From Azoarcus sp031556475 (GTDB taxonomy: Bacteria; Pseudomonadota; Gammaproteobacteria; Burkholderiales; Rhodocyclaceae), in NCBI GenBank assembly GCA_031556475.1, contig JAVBSY010000131.1:1-5436 (forward strand): a stretch of 5,436 bases of DNA. Direction: 5' to 3'. Below the pieces are notes generated by a model, which was not told where the DNA came from, ran no database searches, and saw only the letters and a program-made list of their open reading frames with translations. Positions within the stretch are counted from its first letter, which is position 1, and every line of letters begins with the position of its first letter. This document shows, in pieces, positions 1 to 5,436 of this stretch. Made by a program: the position numbers and the translations under genes.

Positions 1-23
1 TTTGTCCTTCCTTTTCGTGTTGC

Positions 24-1055
24 CTAACCCCCTCCCCCGGGGGTGGCCCCCCCACCCCCCCCCCCCTCGCCACGCGGGTCGTCCGAACCGTCGGCAAGCA
101 CGCTGGCCACCAGCATCAACGCATCATGCGCGGCAAGAGAACCAAAGCTTGGTTCGGCGCCAAAGCGGTCACGATAGCGGTCGCGAAACGCGAGGTAGGC
201 AGGAGACGCGCTATCGTTGTCAACCAGTTGAGGAACATACATCCCCTCCACCGCTCTGCCACCGGTTTCTATGAGTTGCTCGGTTGCCGCGGACTCCGCG
301 CTGGTCAGGCGCAGATCCGGATTGCGCCGACGAACGAGATGCGCGATGCGCGCGGCATCGACGCTGTTGGTAACCGCCACCAGCAGATCGGGGCGAGCCG
401 CGAGCGAGCGCTCCACTTCGGGCATGATGCTCGTCTTGGCATCCGAATAAAAATGCTCGCGGCTCACCACTTCGCCGCCGCCGGCCCGAAATGCCTCCTC
501 GAAATACTTTGCCCAATCCTCGGTATACGCTTTCTGGCTATCGTCGAGGATCAGCGCCGCGCGGCGGGATGGCACGCTTTCGACAAAAAACCGTGCGCAG
601 GCCGTGGCGTACTGCCGATTGGTGGCAACCACGCGCAGGAAAAAATCATCCAGCCCCGCCAGACGGGTACTGGTAACGACCGGCGATACCAGTGGAATAC
701 CCGCCTCATTGGCGATCGGTACGATCACCTCGGCCATATCACTGGTCTGCGGACCGATGACGACAGCCACGCCGGCGTCGATCAATTCCCGCATAGCCTG
801 CCGCGCTCGCTCGGGTTCATGCGCGGTGTCGCGCACCACCAGCACCAATGGCCTTTTACCTGGTCCGCCAGCGGCATTGACCTCGCTTATCGCAAGCAAT
901 GTGCCATCACGTATTTCGGTGCCGAGGGCGCCAAAACGCCCGCTCAAAGGCGCGATGAAACCGACTCGAATCGGTTCTTGTTCGTTACATCCCGCCAACC
1001 CGAAAGCGGTGATACAGGCAACTAGCAACGCCATTGCCGACACGGCTGCGCGCAT
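24..1055 (-). CDS. Type I periplasmic substrate-binding lipoprotein (Leu/Ile/Val-binding-like), C-terminus unreliable or truncated
   Basis: The protein is predicted to bind a small ligand, such as an amino acid, amide or short carboxylate, on the periplasmic side of a membrane. Residues 1-23 form a lipoprotein signal: a short n-region with one Arg, a hydrophobic stretch and the lipobox LAGC, with Cys23 as the lipidation site. Asn follows Cys rather than Asp, which in enterobacteria would favour the outer membrane. From residue 29 the fold is typical of the Peripla_BP_6 family: IRVGFIAPLSGRFGALG, then GTLLAISEVNAAGG (51-64), VVIGPQTSDMAEVIVPIANE (98-117) and IPLVSPVVTSTRLAG (120-134). I chose the ATG at 1053-1055 because the signal peptide starts there and AGGAG lies five bases upstream; the reading frame stays open 31 codons further, but that part overlaps the upstream gene. 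Residues 1-330 look normal. Residues 331-343 are almost all Gly, encoded by homopolymer runs, where relatives of roughly 370-400 residues would continue. No permease or ATPase genes are visible, so a sensory role with the adjacent regulator is inferred. Confidence 0.85.
   Translation of the reverse strand: MRAAVSAMALLVACITAFGLAGCNEQEPIRVGFIAPLSGRFGALGTEIRDGTLLAISEVNAAGGPGKRPLVLVVRDTAHEPERARQAMRELIDAGVAVVIGPQTSDMAEVIVPIANEAGIPLVSPVVTSTRLAGLDDFFLRVVATNRQYATACARFFVESVPSRRAALILDDSQKAYTEDWAKYFEEAFRAGGGEVVSREHFYSDAKTSIMPEVERSLAARPDLLVAVTNSVDAARIAHLVRRRNPDLRLTSAESAATEQLIETGGRAVEGMYVPQLVDNDSASPAYLAFRDRYRDRFGAEPSFGSLAAHDALMLVASVLADGSDDPRGEGGGGGGATPGGGG
28..66. repeat. Homopolymer cluster (C/G runs, including 12 consecutive C)
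   Basis: On the plus strand there are C5 (28-32), C5 followed by G5 (34-43, a perfect palindrome), C7 (47-53) and C12 (55-66). On the minus strand this gives G12, G7, G5 and G5, which fits a G-quadruplex-forming pattern and encodes the Gly-rich end of the lipoprotein reading frame. Nothing else in the window has runs like this. A low-quality sequence end is the simplest explanation. Confidence 0.9.
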
Positions 1056-1057
1056 GA

Positions 1058-3283
1058 CTACTCCTGCGAGACACGACGATCCAGCCACGTGAGCCACTCC
1101 GCCCCCGGCATCGGCTTGGCGTACAACCAGCCTTGACCGATCTGGCAATCCATTGCGCGCAGAATCTTCGCCTGCTCTTCCGTTTCGATCCCTTCGGCAA
1201 CCAGTTCCAGACCCAGGCGATGGCCCAGGCTGCAGACCAGTTCGGCAATCTCCGCGCCTTTGCCGGGGCGGCCGAGTTCGGAAACGAAACTACGGTCGAT
1301 CTTCAGCCGGTCAACGCGCATCTGTTGCAGATACGACAACGACGAAAAGCCCGTGCCGAAGTCGTCAATCGCCAGATACAGACCCATCGCCTTGATCTGG
1401 TCGAACAACTCGATCATCCGCCCCGCCTCGCCCATTGCCACGGATTCGGTGATTTCGAGTTCGATGCAGGCCGGGCTTGCCCCGCTCTCTTCAATGGCAT
1501 TGCGCAATTTGTCGAGAAAAGCGGGATCGCGGAATTGCAGCGCCGAGATATTGATCGCCACACGCACATCTTCGAAGCCGCGGGAAGCGATTTCCGCCGC
1601 CTGCCGGCATGCATGCCGCACCACCCATTCGCCCATCGTGGTAATCAGGCCCGAATGCTCCGCCAAGGCCACGAAACGATCGGGCGGCATCATCGTGCCG
1701 TCGGCCATGCGCCAGCGCAGCAAGGCCTCGGCCCCCACGCAACGGCCGCTCTCAAGCGCGATCTGCGGTTGATAGACGAGAAACAGGTGATCCTGGATAA
1801 ATGCCTGACGCAGTTGGTTGAGCAAGGTCACGCGGCCACGAATTTCATCGCCGATATGCCGCGTGTAGCTCACCACGCTACCGCGCTCGATGCCCTTGGC
1901 CTGCTTGAGCGCAAGAAAGGCATCTTCCAGCACTTCGCTGCCGTTGCCGACCACTTCATCGAGCCGCACCACGCCGATGCTGGCCGACAAGGTCACTTCA
2001 TTGCCCTCGACCTGCAGCGGCTGGGTAAAAAGCGTGTTCAGGCGGCTTTCGTCCAAATGACGGTCGGCCCAGAAGACCGCGAAAATATCGCTGCCGACCC
2101 GCGCTATGCAGGCTGCGCCATCGCACACCCGTTCCAGATGGTCGGCAACCACACGCAGCAGGGAATCGCCAAAGCGATGCCCAAGTGCGCCGTTGAGTTC
2201 GCCAAAGTGGTCGATATCGATCACCGCCAGCATCCCGCTCTTGCCACCTGCGGCGAGGTGACGGTCGAGCATTTCGATGAGAAAGCGCCGGTTGGGCAGA
2301 TTCAGCAACGGGTCGTAGTAGGAGTAGGCATTCAGGCGACCGACCAGATTGGCGTTATCGAGGCAAACCGAAACGTTCGTGCAGAACACCTCGATCAGAT
2401 ACGAATCGAACGAATCGTCGGCCAGCTCGGCGTCCACATAGGCCACCAGGGCACGTTCGGGCGCACCGCCAAAATGCAATGCGAGCCCGTTGCCGGCGTC
2501 GGTAATCGTTTCGCCACGGTCCAGGGCACGTTCGAGCATGCTTTGGATGACCTCGTCCCTGATCGCTTCAAGCGGTTGCCCGATGGCATATTCGAAACGC
2601 CCTGCCGCGGCGATGACCACCACCTTGTCCTCGCCGTCACGGCTTGCGCACACCAGCCCTTCGGGCGGCAGACCGAGTAGCGCGGCGATCTGGGTGATGA
2701 CGCCGGCGGCAAACTCCGACAACCCACCCATTTGCAGCAGCGCCGCGCTGCCGTGGACGATTTTCGCCAGGCCGATACGCCCGGCGTTGATCACGCGAAT
2801 CTGCATGTAAGTGCGGATTGCGGCGGTGAGCGACGCATACAGGCGATTGCGCGTCAGCTCGGACTTGTACTTATAGTCGTTGATATCGTAGTCGCGGATC
2901 GCATCCAGCTCCGGGGCATACCCCGGCTGCCCGGTGCGCAGGATGATGCGTGTGTCGCGCATGCCGTAGCGGTTGCGGATGTCATCGACCAGGCGCAGGC
3001 CGGCATCGTCGGTTTCCATCACCACATCGAGCAGGATCACTGCCAGATCCCGCTCGGTGGCGAACAGCTCGCGCGCCTCGGCGGCTGAGTGCGCATGCAG
3101 GAAAAACAGCTCGCGACCGAGTATCTCGGTCCCCGTCAGCCCGAGTTGGGTACTGTGATGAACGTCCTCGTCATCGTCGACGATCAGTACGCGCCACTTC
3201 CGCCGGTTGGGATCTCGCAGCCCGGTTTCGGCCTGCAACTCCGGCTCGTCGGCAAACTCCAGAAAATCTTCTTCTTCCTGCAT
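1058..3283 (-). CDS. Response regulator REC-DUF3369-GGDEF(degenerate)-EAL, predicted c-di-GMP phosphodiesterase
   Basis: This is a cytoplasmic two-component output protein of 741 residues with no membrane segment. The receiver domain (about 31-160) has the acidic pocket at Asp36-Asp38, phospho-acceptor Asp86 in LLDVVME, Thr117 and Lys140. DUF3369 follows (about 165-310), a linker typical of response regulators with c-di-GMP or HD-type outputs. The GGDEF domain (about 315-475) keeps DIDHF (356-360), Asn364, and GH and GD of the nucleotide pocket, but the signature reads GSDIF (397-401), so cyclase activity is unlikely. The EAL domain (about 483-735) looks fully competent: EALLRW (519-524), Asn578, Glu610, Asp640-Asp641 in the intact loop DDFGTGFSSL, Lys661, Glu697 and Gln717. 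The expected reaction is hydrolysis of c-di-GMP to pGpG, controlled by phosphorylation and perhaps by GTP binding to the GGDEF domain. The start is supported by AGGAG five bases before ATG. The stop is two bases from the lipoprotein start, so the two genes form an operon. The cognate kinase is not in the window. Confidence 0.93.
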   Translation of the reverse strand: MQEEEDFLEFADEPELQAETGLRDPNRRKWRVLIVDDDEDVHHSTQLGLTGTEILGRELFFLHAHSAAEARELFATERDLAVILLDVVMETDDAGLRLVDDIRNRYGMRDTRIILRTGQPGYAPELDAIRDYDINDYKYKSELTRNRLYASLTAAIRTYMQIRVINAGRIGLAKIVHGSAALLQMGGLSEFAAGVITQIAALLGLPPEGLVCASRDGEDKVVVIAAAGRFEYAIGQPLEAIRDEVIQSMLERALDRGETITDAGNGLALHFGGAPERALVAYVDAELADDSFDSYLIEVFCTNVSVCLDNANLVGRLNAYSYYDPLLNLPNRRFLIEMLDRHLAAGGKSGMLAVIDIDHFGELNGALGHRFGDSLLRVVADHLERVCDGAACIARVGSDIFAVFWADRHLDESRLNTLFTQPLQVEGNEVTLSASIGVVRLDEVVGNGSEVLEDAFLALKQAKGIERGSVVSYTRHIGDEIRGRVTLLNQLRQAFIQDHLFLVYQPQIALESGRCVGAEALLRWRMADGTMMPPDRFVALAEHSGLITTMGEWVVRHACRQAAEIASRGFEDVRVAINISALQFRDPAFLDKLRNAIEESGASPACIELEITESVAMGEAGRMIELFDQIKAMGLYLAIDDFGTGFSSLSYLQQMRVDRLKIDRSFVSELGRPGKGAEIAELVCSLGHRLGLELVAEGIETEEQAKILRAMDCQIGQGWLYAKPMPGAEWLTWLDRRVSQE
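1061..1065 (-). promoter_or_regulatory. Shine-Dalgarno AGGAG of the lipoprotein gene
   Basis: The minus strand reads AGGAG, then five bases, then ATG at 1055-1053. The site lies inside the last codons of the upstream response-regulator gene, whose TAG is at 1060-1058. It decides the lipoprotein start and points to translational coupling of the two genes. Confidence 0.8.
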
Positions 3284-3288
3284 GAACT

Positions 3289-3293
3289 CTCCT
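3289..3293 (-). promoter_or_regulatory. Shine-Dalgarno AGGAG of the response-regulator gene
   Basis: The minus strand reads AGGAGAG and then ATG at 3283-3281, with five bases between AGGAG and the start codon. The element overlaps the end of an 8-bp palindrome, CTGTACAG (3292-3299), and part of it can pair with an upstream CCTGT. Confidence 0.75.
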
Positions 3294-3316
3294 GTACAGC
3301 AGTTTCCCCCGACAGG

Positions 3317-3330
3317 TACAACCTACAACC
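3317..3330. repeat. Tandem direct repeat, 2 x TACAACC
   Basis: Two perfect back-to-back 7-bp copies (3317-3323 and 3324-3330) read as GGTTGTAGGTTGTA on the minus strand, about 34-47 bases upstream of the response-regulator start codon. They could be a direct-repeat operator or chance; the 7-bp spacing is not a full helical turn. Confidence 0.4.
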
Positions 3331-3409
3331 ACGAAGACAGGCACAGTTTAATCCACGGCACGAACGCCGGAAACCACGCATTTGACCGCAAAGTCCGGTC
3401 GAATCGATA

Positions 3410-3426
3410 CGCCGGCTTCGCCGGTG
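3410..3426 (+). other. Small GC-rich hairpin upstream of recQ
   Basis: On the plus strand, 3410-3416 pairs with 3420-3426 (seven pairs including one G-U, core CCGGC/GCCGG) around a three-base loop TTC. It ends 26 bases before the recQ start codon and has no T-run after it, so it is not an intrinsic terminator. It would lie in the recQ leader if transcription starts further upstream. Confidence 0.35.
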
Positions 3427-3438
3427 GCACTTCACCGT

Positions 3439-3444
3439 TAAAAT
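3439..3444 (+). promoter_or_regulatory. Candidate recQ -10 box TAAAAT
   Basis: TAAAAT matches the sigma-70 -10 consensus at five of six positions. The best -35 candidate, TTCGCC at 3417-3422 with a 16-bp spacer, matches only three of six. Transcription from here would start within a few bases of the ATG at 3453, giving a nearly leaderless mRNA. That would be consistent with the lack of a Shine-Dalgarno sequence, but it is a weak inference. Confidence 0.2.
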
Positions 3445-3452
3445 GGCGGCCA

Positions 3453-5273
3453 ATGTCCGCCCACCAGCCCACCTCCGCCCTTCACGTTCTCGAACACGTT
3501 TTCGGCTATACCGCGTTCCGCGGCCCGCAGCGGGACATCGTCGAACACGTCGCCGGCGGTGGCGACGCCCTCGTACTGATGCCCACAGGGGGCGGTAAAT
3601 CCCTGTGCTATCAAATCCCGGCGCTGCTGCGCCACGGCACGGCCATTGTGGTCTCGCCGTTGATCGCCCTGATGCACGATCAAGTCAGCGCCTTGACCGA
3701 AGCCGGCGTTGCCGCCGCCTTTCTCAACTCCAGCCTCGACGCCGACACCGCCCGCGCGGTCGAGCGCGACTTGCGCGAAGGCCGCTTCGATCTGCTCTAC
3801 GTCGCCCCCGAACGGCTGATGACGCCGCGCTTTCTCGACCAGCTCGACCACCTGCGCGACACCGACCGGCTGGCGCTGTTCGCCATCGACGAAGCACACT
3901 GCGTATCCCAATGGGGCCACGACTTCCGCCCGGAATATCTGCAACTGTCGATTCTGCCCGAGCGCTACCCCAACATTCCGCGCATTGCATTGACCGCCAC
4001 CGCCGATTGCCAGACGCGCGAAGAAATCGCCCTGCGCCTGCGCCTCGAATCGGCCCGGCGCTTTACCTCCAGTTTCGACCGCCCCAATATCCGGTACGCC
4101 ATATTGGACAAGCTTGACCCACGTCGCCAGCTTCTCGGCTTTCTGCGCGAGGAACACATCACGAACGCCGGTATTGTCTACTGCCTGTCACGCCGCCGGG
4201 TCGAGGAAACAGCCACCTGGCTGCAGGAAAACGGTATTACCGCGCTGCCCTATCACGCCGGCCTGCCCACCGACATACGCGCCCTCCACCAAGCCCGCTT
4301 CCTGCGCGAAGACGGTATCGTCATGGTCGCCACCATCGCTTTCGGCATGGGAATAGACAAGCCCGACGTGCGTTTCGTTGCACACCTCGACCTGCCGCGC
4401 TCGATCGAAGGCTACTACCAGGAAACCGGCCGCGCCGGCCGCGACGGCCTGCCCGCCCAGGCCTGGATGGTCTGGGGCGCACAGGACGTCGTACAGCAGC
4501 GCCGCATGATCGACGAATCCGATGCGGACGATAACTTCAAGCGCCTTGCCCGCGGCCGTCTCGATGTACTCGTCGGGCTTGCCGAAACCACCGGCTGCCG
4601 ACGCCAGCACATCCTCGCCTATTTCGGAGAAGAAGCGCCACCCTGCGGCAATTGTGACAACTGCCTGCATCCGCCGCGCACCTGGGATGCCTCGGAAGCC
4701 GCGCGCAAAGCCTTGTCCTGCGTGTTCCGCACCGGCCAGCGCTACGGTGCCGGCCATCTCATCGACGTGCTGCGCGGCGACACCACAGAAAAAATACTGG
4801 AGCGCGGCCACGACAAAGTGAGCACTTTCGGCATCGGTGCCGAGCTGGACGAAAAACAGTGGCGCACGGTGTTCCGCCAACTGGTGTCGCGCGAATATGT
4901 CGCCGTCGACCACGAACGCTACGGCGCGCTTGCGTTGACCGACCTGGCTCGCCCGCTGCTGCGCGGCGAAACCGACTTTCTCCTGCGCGTCGCGCCGGAA
5001 CGGGAAAAGCGCCGCGCCCGCCGCACCGCCCACATCGATATCCCCGGCGGCATTCCCACCACGCTCTTCGACCGCTTGCGCGCCTGGCGCGCGGAAACCG
5101 CGAAAGCGCGCAACGTACCCGCCTACGTCATTTTCCACGATGCCACCCTGCGCGAGATCGCGCTCACCCGCCCTGCCGGGCGCGACGAACTCGCGCGTAT
5201 CTCCGGCATCGGCGACCGCAAGCTGGAAGCCTACGGCGACGCCATTCTCGACATCACCGCCCAGGCCCGCTGA
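3453..5273 (+). CDS. recQ: ATP-dependent DNA helicase RecQ
   Basis: RecQ is a 3'-5' superfamily 2 DNA helicase acting in RecF-pathway recombination, replication-fork repair and removal of illegitimate recombination intermediates. The 606 residues match the family length (E. coli RecQ is about 609). Visible in order are motif 0 (FGYTAFRGPQ, 17-26, with Gln26), Walker A MPTGGGKS (43-50, Lys49), DEAH (146-149) running into the aromatic-rich loop HCVSQWGHDFRP (149-160), motif III ALTATA (179-184), motif IV around IVYCLSRRRVE (241-251), motif V VATIAFGMGIDKP (292-304) and motif VI QETGRAGRDG (323-332). The zinc site is Cys382, Cys398, Cys401 and Cys404. A winged-helix region spans about 408-516 and an HRDC domain about 533-604, with Tyr558 in VPAYVIF. 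The start at 3453 gives the normal N-terminus; the same frame is open back to 3207, but that part overlaps the divergent gene. There is no clear Shine-Dalgarno before this ATG. The gene appears intact. Confidence 0.97.
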   Translation: MSAHQPTSALHVLEHVFGYTAFRGPQRDIVEHVAGGGDALVLMPTGGGKSLCYQIPALLRHGTAIVVSPLIALMHDQVSALTEAGVAAAFLNSSLDADTARAVERDLREGRFDLLYVAPERLMTPRFLDQLDHLRDTDRLALFAIDEAHCVSQWGHDFRPEYLQLSILPERYPNIPRIALTATADCQTREEIALRLRLESARRFTSSFDRPNIRYAILDKLDPRRQLLGFLREEHITNAGIVYCLSRRRVEETATWLQENGITALPYHAGLPTDIRALHQARFLREDGIVMVATIAFGMGIDKPDVRFVAHLDLPRSIEGYYQETGRAGRDGLPAQAWMVWGAQDVVQQRRMIDESDADDNFKRLARGRLDVLVGLAETTGCRRQHILAYFGEEAPPCGNCDNCLHPPRTWDASEAARKALSCVFRTGQRYGAGHLIDVLRGDTTEKILERGHDKVSTFGIGAELDEKQWRTVFRQLVSREYVAVDHERYGALALTDLARPLLRGETDFLLRVAPEREKRRARRTAHIDIPGGIPTTLFDRLRAWRAETAKARNVPAYVIFHDATLREIALTRPAGRDELARISGIGDRKLEAYGDAILDITAQAR

Positions 5274-5307
5274 AAACCGGCTTCGCGGCCGCCTCTCCAG
5301 AAGAGCC

Positions 5308-5436
5308 TTACAGCACCTTCAACAATTCGACTTCGAACACCAGCGTCGCATTGGGCGGAATCACCCCGCCGGCGCCGCGCGCGCCGTAGCCCAGCGCGGG
5401 CGGAATCGTCAGCTTGCGCCGGCCACCCACCTTCAT
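5308..5436 (-). CDS. FKBP-type peptidyl-prolyl cis-trans isomerase, C-terminal fragment (5' end outside window)
   Basis: These last 42 codons plus TAA encode the C-terminal part of the FKBP fold, an enzyme that catalyses cis-trans isomerisation of X-Pro bonds during protein folding. The fragment begins MKVGGRRKLTIPPALGYGAR and ends VFEVELLKVL. Recognisable FKBP elements are LTIPP, GYGA (Tyr17 of the fragment, equivalent to the active-site Tyr82 of FKBP12), GVIPP with its hydrophobic pocket residues, and ATLVFEVELL with the conserved Phe. The Met at the window edge is almost certainly internal, as in the common GMKVGG motif, so about two thirds or more of the protein lies beyond the right edge. 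The fragment ends directly after the FKBP core, as in short single-domain FKBPs; compartment and subtype cannot be judged. It converges on recQ with 34 bp between the stops. Confidence 0.93.
   Translation of the reverse strand: MKVGGRRKLTIPPALGYGARGAGGVIPPNATLVFEVELLKVL

Larger units (their letters stand above)
3284..3452. promoter_or_regulatory. Divergent intergenic region between the response-regulator operon and recQ
   Basis: These 169 bp must hold the promoters for both divergent units. I see no strong sigma-70 promoter in either direction. Candidates are TAAAAT at 3439-3444 (plus strand, next to the recQ start) and, on the minus strand, TAAACT at about 3346-3351 with TTTCCG 17 bp upstream; both are weak. 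Other elements are an 8-bp palindrome CTGTACAG (3292-3299), a perfect tandem 7-bp repeat TACAACC (3317-3323 and 3324-3330), and a hairpin at 3410-3426. No open reading frame here resembles a gene. Confidence 0.5.

Noticed and set aside
126..1025. Plus-strand open frame of 299 codons antisense to the lipoprotein gene
   Set aside because: It has no domain or signal feature, while the opposite strand encodes a clear substrate-binding lipoprotein.
2120..2131. Possible c-di-GMP inhibitory I-site RVCD (residues 385-388) in the GGDEF domain
   Set aside because: A true I-site RxxD ends five residues before the GG signature. Here eight residues intervene, and the expected positions are not Arg and Asp.
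1133..2680. Long plus-strand open frame (515 codons) antisense to the GGDEF-EAL gene
   Set aside because: The product is rich in His, Gln, Arg and Ala without recognisable domains, as expected for the reverse of a GC-rich gene. The minus-strand reading has unmistakable REC, DUF3369, GGDEF and EAL domains.
3425..3440. Possible sigma-54 promoter beginning TGGCAC upstream of recQ
   Set aside because: The -24 half matches, but the -12 half at the required spacing reads CGTTA instead of TTGC-like, so the match fails.
3207..3452. In-frame 82-codon N-terminal extension of recQ
   Set aside because: The added residues are Ser/Arg/Asn-rich and unlike any RecQ, and the segment overlaps the start of the divergent response-regulator gene. 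The 3453 start gives the family's usual length.
3438..5138. Two long minus-strand open frames (3438-4157 and 4188-5138) under recQ
   Set aside because: Both are Gly/Ala/Val-rich antisense shadows of a fully conserved RecQ coding sequence with no motifs of their own.
5274..5307. Possible bidirectional terminator between recQ and the FKBP gene
   Set aside because: The 34 bp contain the 8-bp palindrome GCGGCCGC and short imperfect complements, but no stable stem with a T-run on either strand.
5434..5436. ATG at the right edge as the true start of a 42-residue protein
   Set aside because: The encoded sequence starts in the middle of the FKBP fold (the common GMKVGG motif), so this Met is internal and the gene is cut by the window edge.

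Overview
This is a 5.4 kb GC-rich window from a Gram-negative bacterium, most likely a betaproteobacterium (a Rhodocyclales-like source would fit, but this is inferred from protein style only). The evidence is a lipobox-type secreted lipoprotein, a response regulator with DUF3369, GGDEF and EAL domains, and full-length RecQ and FKBP sequences of proteobacterial type. Both edges cut through genes, so the window looks like a contig or fragment.

Layout. The left part of the minus strand (read right to left, 3283 to 24) holds a two-gene signalling unit. The first gene is a 741-residue response regulator, REC-DUF3369-GGDEF-EAL. Two bases after its stop comes a lipoprotein of the type I periplasmic substrate-binding family (Leu/Ile/Val-binding-like). 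Both genes have the same AGGAG Shine-Dalgarno element five bases before ATG. The EAL domain keeps all the usual phosphodiesterase residues. The GGDEF signature has decayed to GSDIF, so the protein is predicted to degrade c-di-GMP rather than make it. The lipoprotein's C-terminus runs into a homopolymer-rich stretch (about 28-66) and cannot be trusted there.

A 169-bp divergent intergenic region (3284-3452) separates this unit from recQ on the plus strand (3453-5273). recQ encodes a 606-residue helicase with helicase core, zinc-binding, winged-helix and HRDC regions, all apparently intact. After a 34-bp gap, the minus strand carries the last 42 codons of an FKBP-type peptidyl-prolyl isomerase, cut off by the right edge.

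How the genes fit together. The plausible functional unit is the lipoprotein plus the c-di-GMP response regulator: a periplasmic ligand sensor encoded with a cytoplasmic output protein. The membrane kinase that would link them is not in the window. recQ and the FKBP gene look like ordinary housekeeping neighbours. I see no mobile element, CRISPR array, tRNA, rRNA or defence system. The most interesting biology is the sensor/c-di-GMP pairing and the degenerate GGDEF domain. The strangest sequence is the homopolymer cluster at the left edge, which is more likely an artefact than biology.
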